Shown one piece after another: positions 54,130 through 64,000 of a stretch of 64,000 nt of DNA; positions within the stretch are counted from its first letter, which is position 1; every line of letters starts with the position of its first letter. The notes beneath the pieces were generated by a model. It made no database searches. It worked only from the letters and a program-made list of their open reading frames with translations, and had not been told where the DNA came from. The position numbers were made by a program, and so were the translations under genes. Source of the DNA: Hydractinia symbiolongicarpus (lineage: Eukaryota > Cnidaria > Hydrozoa > Anthoathecata > Hydractiniidae); assembly GCF_029227915.1 (NCBI RefSeq), contig NC_079886.1, positions 13,511,001 through 13,575,000 of the forward strand. Reading direction: 5' to 3'.

Positions 54130-55384
54130 ATATGAATTTTGTGTAAATTTAATTGCTATCCAAGTTCGTTGTATTTTTTAATAAAAATGAGAAATAAAAA
54201 AATGATTAGCTCTAAGTCAGTTTTGCTATCAATTAAAGCGAACGTCAAGGCGGGGGCATGTATAACACTGCAATTCTTTGACTTCCTCATCAATTTTTTT
54301 TTCAAATTCTTCGTGGATTGTAGCACCCATGAGTTACTACTTCTTCCCCATGCCCGCCGAAGTGACGTCACAAAATTGGATATTTTCATCAAACACCGTG
54401 GTGATTACTTTTGTTTTCAAATACAAATGGCAACCACCGTAAAAATAAAAGTAACAAGGTAATTGAAATTTCGAAGGGTTTCAATCAAATTTGGAGATTA
54501 ATTACATTATAACTAAGATATTACTACATTTTCAAATTTAAATCTTTGAAAGATATTTTTGACGTTCCTTTTCCCTTAAAGATGACGTTGGCCACAAAGA
54601 AGGTTGAAAAATATAGCATGGAAAACGAGAAATGAAATCAGGAAATCTCCTTACACCAGTTAGTCAGCCATCTCTAAAACACAGTTGTGCAAACCTCTTA
54701 TTGATAGAACTATCTCAGGTGGCAATCGAGCAAGGGATGAATTGAGCAAGTAGGCGCTTGAATCTTACCTTATCTTACCTCTGGAGATTCACAGCACTCT
54801 TTAAAATTCAACTTTTGTTCCACCGCAAGTGCTATCTTAAGAAATCGTAATAAAACAGTTGCAGCAATATGAAAGAACCTAAGCGAGTGCGTAACCCATC
54901 CTATGCGCTGGTTAAGAATCGAAAGTGAATTTTCGAATAGTGTATAGGGTAATCGAATAAAACATATTGCTTTGAAAAACAATTCTAATTTAAACTTGCT
55001 GTATTACAGGTATCAGGCGTTGGACATTACGCAAGTAACAACGACTGCGTTATCCTATCAAAGAGTCAAATTGGAATGCACCAAGAAAAAAAAAATTCCT
55101 GTCAACCTGCATCACTAACTGGATGTAAGTATGATCAACTAATTTTTTTTATTATTATTTAAAGATGGAGCTTTGCCCTTAAAGAAGAATATGATGCACC
55201 CAAATCATGGCAAGTGGAAAGACTACGGGAGTATATAACTGTCGCTTCTCTCGTGCCAGGCGTGTTATTGGAAACGCATTCGTCTTATTGCGGCCAGATA
55301 GAGAATAATTAGCTAACCAATAAAAGCATATATATAATAACTTACAATAAGTTATAACGGCGTTGTATTGTTCGGACGGTTTCA
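54130..55384. other. No recognisable gene
   Basis: AT-rich with a few short frames (54,139-54,462 and 54,770-54,982) that carry no motif I recognise. The second is followed on the minus strand by a possible donor (GAG|GTAAGATAAG), so a host exon is not excluded. Confidence 0.4.
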
Positions 55385-56360
55385 CGAAAATCACATGGTT
55401 CCACGTGCCCAGATAGGACGCAATCGGTCGAGTCCTTTCAATCTCAATGGACCACTGTGTTCCAAGTCGTTTTCTTTAGCTTCAGGCCTTAGAACAATGT
55501 AAACTATGGCCACTGGCATCCAAAGGCTTAATATGGCCTCTAACAGGCTAATAAGAGCCCTATACGAAAATCACGTGTTTCAAAGCACGAATCCAAGACG
55601 CAATCAGTCTAGCTCTTCCAGTCTCCATGGACATTGACGTCCCGACTTGTTTTCCTTAGCGCCAGGCACATAGATCACCGCTAACTACACGCACAGGCTT
55701 TCGATGGAAGTCATATAGCCTTGCACAGCTCAATAACGTTTCTACACGTAAATCACGTGGTTCTACGTGCCAATACAGGCAGGCATAAATCTAGTCCTTC
55801 CAGTCTCAATGCACTACTACGTTTCAAGTCGTCTTTAGCGTCAGGCCCTTAGAACACTGTCACCTGCGTGCGCAGGCCTCCAAAGGCTGTGATATGGCGT
55901 TTTACAGCCTAATAAAATGCCTACACATAAGTCACATGGTTCAACACGGCTGGACAAGTGGCAATCGGTCTAATACATCCAATCTCAATGGACTATGACG
56001 TCCCAAATGTTTTTCTTAGCGTGAGGCCCTTAGTACACCTCGAACTACGTGCTCAGGCTTGGAAAGTCTATAATAACGACCATAAACGTAAATCATGTTG
56101 TTCCACGTGCCTCGACAGGCGGTCATAGGTCTAATTCTTCCAGTCTTAATGGACTACGTCGTTCCAAGTCGTTTTCCTTAGCGGTTGGCACTTAGAAAAC
56201 AGCTAACTATGTGCGTCAACCTCCAAGTCAATACTATGGTTTTTTGCAGCATAGTAAGGGCTCTACAGGAAAATCAATTGATTCCACGCGCCCAAACAGG
56301 TGACAATCGCTTTAGTCCTTTATATTTCCAATAGTCTTTAACGTCCCAAGTCGTTTTCCT
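55385..56360. repeat. ~182-bp satellite in inverted orientation (about 5 monomers)
   Basis: Contains CACGTAAATCACGTGG-type boxes, CTTCCAGTCTCAATGGAC and CCAAGTCGTTTTCCTTAGCG. These are reverse complements of the satellite blocks at 16.7-29.3 kb. Monomers are more diverged than in the main arrays. Confidence 0.85.
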
Positions 56361-59300
56361 TACAGAATTTACAAGATAAATCACTGCATTTACTTCAACT
56401 AATTTGTATTGAATTATTTCGTAATAAGTACGGCTAATGTATAATAAGTTAAGTTAAACAATCGAATTAAACACAAAACTTCTTTAACGCGCTATAGATA
56501 TAACCTCTCTAACTTAAAGTCACAGTGAACTAAAATCTCTACGGTGGAGAGCACTTTTCTTTAATGACTAATGACAAAAGGACAATTAAACTGTGAATAT
56601 TTATGATTAATTGTTGCTTCGTAAAAATTGCTTTTCAAGAAAGAAATAAGAGTTATTAACAAATAATATCGGCTTCTTATAGTGTAGAATTTTCTCTGTA
56701 GAAAAAATATATAGCATATATTTCGTGTAGATTAGCCAATCATAGTGCGAGAAAAACTCTAGCCATATGATAACCTTTAATATACGTGTTTTTATAGGTC
56801 TTTCCTCCAAGTTAGAATATCGGGGTTGGGATTTCGCCATAGTTTAAAAACATAATAAGAGTGTAGCCTGAATTCCCTCATAATTTGCAAAAACTAAATA
56901 ATGCGAGTCTAGTATTACTAAGTAACAATTATCACCAAACAATTTTTTTTTCTTTTTGGCGAAATTATCTTATTGTAAAAATATTACGTATACTTACGTA
57001 TATTGTTTTACCAACCTCGTCCCCAGGGTCTTGTGGCCTCTGAACCGTTATTACGGTGTGGCTAACAATTATCCTGGAACAGGCTGGTCAATTATTATCC
57101 AGGTGGGTGATTTTGTTGAGAATACGTTAGAAATTGTATGAGAAGAGCCGGGTACTCTAGATGCACACGAATTTTTTTTGATATGCACAACAATTTTTCT
57201 TATTTTTCAAATCAAAACTAAGAAGTATAGGTTGTAGTGCTGAATTTATGGATAATTCTCGAACCCGGGTTAACATGCTTGACATTTTCTCATTTTTCCC
57301 AACAAAAATGGCCAACATATTTAAATTCAGCATCAAAAATTATGGAATCCAGCATTTTTCAAGTTTTAAATCCAAATGTGCAACATTTCTCCAAAGGTTT
57401 TTTGTTTTCTCTTTTAAAATGATCATAACCGAGACCCGGAATTAAAACTCTATTTTTACCAGTTTTAAAATATAAACTTTTTCCATGTTGTTCTTAATTA
57501 TATATATATAAACTGTCACCAAGACAAGAAGCCTTTTTCTTTGCAGATTAATATTTACGGATTTTGCAAGATCTCATTTCGCAAAAGGGACAACACAGCC
57601 CCTAGCCCCCCCCACCATCCCCCCACCTTCCCCCCCCACACACACACACTTTTTGCTAAGTAATAATTTTTGATTTTCCGCCAATAAGTGTCTCTATCAC
57701 TGCATGAAAATTGATGTTATCCAACCAGAGAACCTGCAGGCTATCTCACTAAATAATGCAATTACTTAGTCTGAAGTCCAAGGTATAGCCGTTTTACGTG
57801 TTTTAGGACTCCAAAAATGCGTTGGCTTCGCTCTTTGATTGTCACTAAAATCTCAAAATCTCCCACTATGCCTAAGCCTTCCTCCCCCCACTTTGGAAAT
57901 TGTAGCGCCTCCCTTGCAACTTTTGATATTATTTAATGATATATATAAATAATGGATTAAGTTAAAGCTGCTTTATTATATACGTGTAGAGTATTAATTC
58001 TTAAAATGCTATTTGTACTTGGCCACGATGTGAAAATATGTCAGTGGAGCATAACCAATCGCTAGCCTAAAATATAATATTAGGACCTTTATTAGGAGGA
58101 ATATTAGGAATATTATTTTGATGTTAAACTTTCTCAGTGTGGTACATTGACCTTAGAAGAATTATTTTGTTAAGAAACCTTACTTTTTTGTTCTTATTCG
58201 GTCCAGATTTAGAAGTTTTGTTACAAAACCTTTATCGGCCTTATTTAAATTGCTCAAATTCTGAAACCTACAAAGTATAGCAAATTCAAAATATTTCTTT
58301 ATGTCTAAATAGGAAATATTTGCGAGAGCTTTCTCCATTTAAAAGGGAATGCTAAAAAAGCGCAATAAAATTTACATTTTAGTGCTTCACTTAATGTACA
58401 TTTCATGAGCCTGGTTAATATATCAAATAAGTAGCTCATCATATTTACCTAGTTACATACACAAGTTTCAAAGTTTATGTTTTTACGAGATTCTTGCACA
58501 TGCCTGGAAAAAATCAGAAAAATTGACAGGCAAAAATATGCAGACATTAGATGAAGAAAGTTAAATCACGGTTAAAAACTTTCGTACTGTGGCCACTGGC
58601 ATCTTTTCGCTGATATTATTCAAATCTAGACTATACGCAAGTTATATATATATTTTTTTGATTTCAAGTTCAAAGATACGTCTAGCTGAAAATAAAGTTT
58701 GGAATGGACTAGTAAACGGCTTACCACTTGCATTATTTTGCCTGTTGCTTTGCGTAAGAGGTTTGGGAATATAAACAACACATATCACAATAAAAGTCAG
58801 CTGCATGGTTTTTAGCCAACAAAATGTATCTAGAAATGTGACAGATATTTTAGTTAATTTGCCCATATAAGATTTGAAGAGAAAATAGCCAGCTTGTCAC
58901 CAAAATATTTATCAAAATAGACTTAACATTGTCTAACAACATTGAGTTTTGTACCCAAGTAGGGTAATAAATTTACAACATTAATATATATGCCCACTAG
59001 CTATTAATTAAGAATTTTGCTTTATATCATGTAGAACAAAAATAGTATCTTTTTCTAACATATTTCTCGAAAGAGTCTTCCTAAAGTTAATGCAAAACTT
59101 TAGCCAGTCATTTTATCCACGCTACAAAATAGAATTAACGGAAAGGCAGTCATTGCCCCATTTTTTTAAAATTTTTTTTTGGACGCACGCACCGTGGGCT
59201 TGACCAGATGCGCTTTAGGGGCCTTAAACAAATGCGTGCGTAGCGCGTAGTAAGAAAAACAGAAAAAAAAGGAATGGGAACATTTTACAATAAAGTTAAT

Positions 59301-59550
59301 TTTTTCTTTTTATAATAATAAGACGAATCTCTCTTTTCACCGCACTCTCATAGGTTTAGATATAAAAACAGCAAAGCATTTTGTGTTATCATGTGTTTTA
59401 AAAAGTTTAACTAGATAGTTGGTAGATCACTTTATTTTATTTTGATTTATTTCCAGTTAAGCAACAAAATGATGATGATCTAAAAAACATTTAAAAAAAT
59501 TAAAAATAGTGTAAGGTCCCTAGAAATAACTAGAAATAACCGATAAATGT
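56360..59550. other. Gene-poor stretch
   Basis: AT-rich. It includes a C-rich low-complexity tract at 57,598-57,650 and an ACCAACCTCGTCCCCAGGGT sequence at 57,013 that looks like a dispersed-repeat terminus. No supported exon. Confidence 0.45.
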
Positions 59551-59552
59551 CA

Positions 59553-59903
59553 TCAGCAACGGAAGTTGACTGCTAAATCGGCTTGTTCCGCCGTAAACGA
59601 AGCGCATTTGCAATGATACCATTGCGGACATCGTGTACATTACACCCAGTCAATTTCGTTGTCTTTGGGTTTTTTTAGACATGCCTGAAATCAAGAAGAA
59701 GAATCATAAAAGTTCGAACTCATTACGACAATTGATTGCTTGTGTACTCATAAATATGAATATAAATGCACTTACCCGACACATTGAATGTTCTTTCTGA
59801 ATATTCTTCCATGTACGTGCAGATGAAATACAATTTCCGACAATCGCCTTATATATATGTCTTCTAAAGCCCATTGGATCGCATTTGTCAGTTAGCTTGC
59901 CAC
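59553..59903 (-). pseudogene. Last two exons of the MULE-Ulp1 gene: protease end and PHD-like finger
   Basis: Exon 59,776-59,903 (acceptor ACGTTAAG, donor CGG|GTAAGT) continues the protease domain in frame: GKLTDKCDPMGFRRHIYKAI and VGNCISSARTWKNIQKEHSM. Exon 59,553-59,684 (acceptor TGATTTCAG) gives ACLKKPKDNEIDWV, a TAA at 59,640-59,642, then CTRCPQWYHCKCASFTAEQA to a TGA at 59,553. Across the TAA the pattern C-x(n)-W-V-x-C-x2-C-x3-W-Y-H-x-x-C is that of a PHD-type finger. The TAA could be a CAA changed by one base. Confidence 0.6.
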
Positions 59904-60011
59904 CTTAACGAAAGTCATAAAATTTTGTTAACAAAACTTTCAAAGGTATTTAAATTATACGTCTTCATTTCTTAATTTCGCTTAGACAAGTCCTATAAAT
60001 GATACACTTAC

Positions 60012-61335
60012 CTGACATTATCTTTGACGCGTAGAAGCAGCGGTATACACCACAGCTGCGTGCATCTTTCTGCATCACATGTTCTTCTGTTTTGATGGAT
60101 ATGTTGGTTACGTTTTCCCAAAATTTCTTTTGCAGAATTTTCATTGCCACTGATACCGCATCGCTATGGGATTTTAGATTAGGATTGTAGTCGGTTGTCA
60201 TGGGGTCGAGTACAATGATCGATCCACTTTTCACATCCACAACTGTCAAAATCCAATGTGTGCCGCCGTCGTTGTATGGTATAAGCACGTACTTGATATT
60301 ATCTAAGTCGATTTTTGAAAATAAGCCTCTGATAGACTTGAAGCGATCTATAGCAAGTACCTCTGCCGGATCAAGATATATCATGTCGGTGTTTTTACAG
60401 CGTAGGTGAAACAAATAAGCTGTAATGATCTCATCTTGTAGCCAACCAGGTCTAAACCACGTTCGACATTCTTGAGTTCGCGCAGTTCAGATTCAGTGAA
60501 TGTGACCTCCAAAGACAGCAATGAAAAAAACGTAATTGTGACACAATCAAACTTCAGCAATGGTAATCGCATATCGTCAAATCCCAACACCCTGGGTGTC
60601 ACATTAGGGTTAGGGGAATTATTTTTAACGACAATTGTTGACAAGCCGATGCTTTTGTTGGAGGTTGATTTTTTTTTCCGTTCCTTGATGTTTTTAGATG
60701 ATTGAACGGTAGGTTTTTGTTTTTCCAATGGTGCTGGAACAACTGTAGCTACATTCATGTAGGTGTTAGATTTAATGCCATCCACAATAATCTGTTTTTT
60801 CTCGTAAGACGGATATGAATAATTACTTCTTCGCTTTAGTGGAACCTTTTTGGTCTTTTCAAAACGCCCAGGACGCAACTGTGTGTCGAGATTTTCATTA
60901 GGACTAATTTCCCGTTCTGTTTTGCTGTAAATAGGTGTTAAAGCAGCCATAGAGTCAACGGAATCAGCGGAAAGCATTGCTACAGCTTTGCACTGCGTAA
61001 TAATGTCTTGCAGTTGTTTGTTGATGTTGGGTGAGCGTAATGATGCAACAACAGGGTTGTGAACGAGTTCTCCTAATTTCACTATGCTCTCTTCATATTT
61101 CTCAATTTCAGATCTTCCTATTTTTTGTGGAGTTGTTGCGATAGGTTCCACAAAAGCGAATTCCTCGTCCTCCGTTGATAACGCAGTTGGAACTTTAGCG
61201 GTCTTGACGTCAGATGTATATATTGCTACCAGTAGTGAATGGACTTTATGAATATGTTTGCATATCAATTCTGTGTCCAGACAATTGCAGGAATATAAAT
61301 GAGCGCACAATCCAAAGCATGGTAGCTCCAGGCAT
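60012..61335 (-). pseudogene. SWIM zinc finger and Ulp1/C48-type protease exon
   Basis: Begins after acceptor CGCTCAAG with CLELPCFGLCAHLYSCNCLD and TELICKHIHKVH: a SWIM finger (CxC...CxH). A low-complexity linker of ~270 residues with basic patches (PLKRRSNYSY, KERKKKSTSNK) follows. The C-terminal part is a C48 cysteine protease: GWLQDEIITAYL, then THWILTVVDVKSG with the catalytic His, IIVLDPM with the Asp, and KDARSCGVYRCFYA with the nucleophilic Cys. A frame change near 60,450 separates linker and protease. Ulp1 proteases remove SUMO-like tags. Donor at 60,012. Confidence 0.75.
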
Positions 61336-61525
61336 CTTGAGCGTGAAATAAAAGAATGTTATTACAAAATATATAAATATTATATTTCGCATTAGGAAAC
61401 AAAATGTATGAAATCATTTTACAGCGAGTTTTAAGTTTTTAAATTTCTCCTCAATCTTCAAACTTCTAACCTTTAAATTTTGTTTTGTTTTTTTTGTATT
61501 TCGTATTATAACATTTTGTACTGAC

Positions 61526-63404
61526 CTATCCAAGCAATCGTTGTCGGTGCATTTGTTTTCCAGCATCCTCACGTTGTACTGACATCCATCGCGACTTTGG
61601 GACTGTACTGTCCATTCACTTTCTGACAGCTTTTCCACTTTAGCGTCTGATATGTTTAAACCTTTGGTATGCCTTGAGTCCTCAATAGAAATATTTTTTA
61701 AATTTCCGTAATAAGTCAGGCTTCTCTTTCTACGCCAATAGTCCTCTTCTTCAATGGTTAGCAGCAAATTGATGAGGTCGTCAATTCTTTTATTCGGTCT
61801 TCTTTCCATAAAGAATGTTTTCAGTTTGTTATGAAACGATTCAACAAACATATTAGTACCTGTGTTGCAATGTTCAAACTGCCTGTAACACATCGCCCAT
61901 TTTTCGGCCCTTCGAACATAGCGGTCCTAAAAGTACTTGGCAAAAGCAGGAGCAATTACAGAACATTTTTTGAGGAATCCCCTTTGCAGAATTTCAAATT
62001 GTGAAGCATCTTTTTCATTTAAAATAACCAAAAGGTGTTGCATTACTTCATCTTGCTGACTTTCTGGAACTAATTTCAGATTCCTGCGCCAAGCCCGGGT
62101 TATGTGCCACTTACACAGAAGGTGCTTAGTTTCTCCAAAAACAGCAGAAAATGCGTTCCATCCGGAATTATCATCGTCTGTCATCAAACAGTTAACTGTG
62201 AAGTCGTCAGGACATCTGCTTTTTATTTCTTCTAAGAATGGCCGGAGAGTTAATTCGTCATTTCGATTGGATATCAACCAACCCACTGGATAACCTTTAT
62301 TAAATTCATCCGGCACGATCACAGTTGTCAATGGGAACTCATACTTGTTCGTGCTGTGGGTGCCATCTATACAATGTACTTTGTTTGCACCCTTAATGAA
62401 CATTTCCAGCTGTTCCCTTGTTTGAATTCCGATTGCAAAGAGATCCTTTTTGATATCGATATCATCGTACATTTTTGGCCCAATAACAACTGACTGTCCC
62501 TGTGGCTTATACACAATAATACAGTTGTAATTTTCCATTTCTAATTTTTTCACCAACAAGTGAGTTGATGTGCTGTCATCAGGGTGTAGCCTTCTACCGT
62601 ATTTCATGTGTCTTTTTATGTCAGTAACATTGCTCTTACTGACCAGATGTGCCCGCGTCATTTTTGAGTCGTTTTCCCTGGTATTACGGTTACCCATCCC
62701 GTCACGTAAGTCCTTGTATACTTCGTTGACTGGTATACCAATAGACAGTTTTGCCTTTATTTCCTGGCGGATGGTTGATGGTATGGGTTGAAAAACAGTA
62801 TTTTCTAAATTGACTGCGTGGCTATGAGATGTGATATACTCTACTCTAATTTCTTTATTAACTTTGTCCATGTGACAGGTCAATCTAGCTGGGCAAAAGC
62901 GTCCTGTTTTAATCTGACCGCGTTTAAATTTTTTCTCTGTTTTTCGAGCTGGTTCACCTTTTTTTCTATGCGATCTTCCGTCCCCGTCATGCTGGCAAAC
63001 GTAATAAGCGTATTTCGTTAATTTAGAGTCACCATCCCCTCTTTGTTTTGAAAAATATATGTGTTTATCTAATTCTTCTTTTTCTTTCCATTCCATGAAC
63101 ATCTGTTCGTCCTCAAATACCAAGTTACGAACGTTTGTCTTCGTACCATGGAATGTGTTTAGGTGTGATATCATTCTACTTTTGTGGTAAAAAGTCTCTT
63201 CACAACCAGGGAATGTACATTTTGAACGCTTACCCTGATCAGTTAACGTAGTGTTATGTTTCTTCAACATATGCGCTTTTAACTTATTTTTGCGTGTACA
63301 GTTTGCGTCGCATTCATCACATTGAAAGGTGGTTACATTTTCTGTGATGACCTTTTCAGGGAATTCCGTATTAATTCCATCACTTTGCTTTTCGGCAGGT
63401 GAAT
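61526..63404 (-). pseudogene. MULE-type transposase exon with C2H2 and FAR1-like zinc domains
   Basis: Exon from acceptor TGTTTTCAG (63,405) to donor GATAG|GTCAGT (61,526). Domain order: C2H2 finger CDECDANCTRKNKLKAHMLKKH; second finger CTFPGCEETFYHKSRMISHL; FAR1-like zinc domain YYVCQHDG...CPARLTC...YITSHSHAV; MULE core with D in HCIDGTHSTNKY, D in LMTDDDNSGWNAF and HLLCKWHITRAWRRN. An in-frame TAG at 61,927-61,929 interrupts it. Beyond lie TGTNMFVESFHNKLK with the likely catalytic Glu and the start of the SWIM region (NKCTDNDCLDR). Apart from this stop the exon is open for over 600 codons. Confidence 0.85.
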
Positions 63405-63488
63405 CTGAAAACATGAGTAAAAAGGTTAGAAAAAAAAGGAAAATATTTATCATTTAAAACATTTATCTTTATCGCATTTTTTACTTAC

Positions 63489-64000
63489 CCGATCTTTCAT
63501 CATGGGTAATTATAACTTCATCTTGAAGTGCTTGAAGCTTCTTTTCTCTTCTGCGCTTGTATCTTTTAGTTTGCTCTAAAATAATAAAAACGTGCCTTGC
63601 CTAAAAACTCAGAATTTTTTACTTATTTTCTCGCAAGGACGCTACTTTCTAGACGTATTACAAATACGAAAGGTAGTTGGGAAGTGCATACATAACTTAC
63701 TAGAAACTTCTTTTCAACATCTGAAAATATTTTATTTAGCTCTGTGTTGCATTCATCTTCCGAAGAACTGTCAACTAAAAAAAAGTGTATAATACTGTAT
63801 ATTGGAAACAGTTTGGCGATTACTTTTTAACATTGAGGATACTTTACTCATCTTACTCACTCACCGATTATTGAGTACTTTGCTTTGTTTATATTTTGCT
63901 TCAAGCAACCTTGTGAAAAATATTTTTAAAAGACTAAAACATTTTGTGACAGTGTCTATGAAGTAAAAAATTACATTTTAGAGACCTTACCTAATTCTTC
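63489..64000 (-). CDS. Upstream exons of the MULE-Ulp1 gene
   Basis: Four exons join in one frame: 63,991-64,000 (EEL, partial), 63,865-63,909 (CLKQNINKAKYSII), 63,701-63,774 (VDSSSEDECNTELNKIFSDV EKKFL) and 63,489-63,573 (QTKRYKRRREKKLQALQDEV). The last continues to the transposase exon at DSPAEKQ. Each has GT donors (GTAAGT, GTGAGT) and AG acceptors, and phases match. The product part is acidic, then basic and coiled-coil prone. The gene starts beyond the right edge. Confidence 0.65.

Noticed and set aside
54139-54462. 107-codon plus-strand frame
   Set aside because: Low-complexity hydrophobic composition without recognisable domain.
54770-54982. 70-codon minus-strand frame with a possible donor site
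   Set aside because: Looked exon-like, but no neighbour exon or protein family could be supported.
32282-61929. Reassigned stop codons (TAA/TAG read as Gln)
   Set aside because: Sec61 gamma ends at TAG at its normal length, and the elements also have frameshifts and TGA stops, so decay explains the breaks better.
63404-63453. Hydrophobic N-terminus MINIFLFFLTFLLMFS for the MULE protein as a signal peptide
   Set aside because: It is intron sequence; a strong acceptor at 63,405 and in-phase upstream exons give a different N-terminus.

Overview
The window is eukaryotic, animal-type DNA, most likely from a cnidarian and possibly a hydrozoan. It is AT-rich and intron-bearing. The one clear cellular gene is a two-exon Sec61 gamma subunit (9253-10268). 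Almost everything else is satellite DNA or mobile elements. The cnidarian call is an inference from the resemblance of the Polinton (Maverick) proteins to those I associate with cnidarian genomes; no species can be named from sequence alone.

Layout. 1-9.2 kb: decayed repeats, a Penelope-like GIY-YIG relic flanked by two hammerhead-like motifs (minus strand), a non-LTR reverse transcriptase relic, and long stretches with nothing recognisable. 9.25-10.27 kb: Sec61 gamma. 10.5-11.6 kb: the end of a Polinton-like element carrying the SAP-domain N-terminus of its polymerase. 11.6-12.35 kb: a tRNA-like relic and a Ty3-type gag relic. 13.7-16.7 kb: minisatellites and short dispersed repeats. 16.7-29.3 kb: a ~182-bp satellite in two subfamilies, the first with recent higher-order duplications of 1272 and 1801 bp, separated by a 5'-truncated LINE.

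29,335-42,979 is a complete but mutated Polinton, 13,645 bp long with ~250-280-bp terminal inverted repeats and a 5-bp target duplication (ATATT), inserted in the satellite. It carries a SAP-DNA polymerase B fusion, a packaging ATPase, a DDE integrase, a double-jelly-roll-type capsid protein and several small membrane or coiled-coil proteins. It also carries genes of giant-virus flavour (DUF4116-like repeats, BRO-N/MSV199-like proteins). Satellite resumes to 43.89 kb. 43.89-50.29 kb holds two further broken Polintons: one running from polymerase C-terminus to ATPase, with an extra zinc-repeat/HNH gene, and a second whose terminus begins inside that ATPase gene and which is internally deleted.

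50.3-51.3 kb is the 5' end of a LINE with ORF1. 51.3-54.1 kb is a head-to-tail cluster of repeats with Helitron-type 3' ends. 55.4-56.4 kb is inverted satellite. 59.55-64.0 kb (minus) is a multi-exon, decaying transposon gene with C2H2 fingers, a FAR1-like zinc domain, a MULE transposase, a SWIM finger, a Ulp1-type protease and a PHD-like finger; it runs off the right edge.

The Polinton genes make a virus-like set: replication (SAP-PolB), integration (INT), packaging (ATPase) and capsid (MCP). All three copies are broken by stops and frameshifts, so no copy here looks able to act on its own. The most unusual signals are the near-perfect hairpins at most Polinton gene boundaries together with TAAATG start contexts, the hammerhead-like motifs of the Penelope relic, and the protease/PHD-fused MULE.
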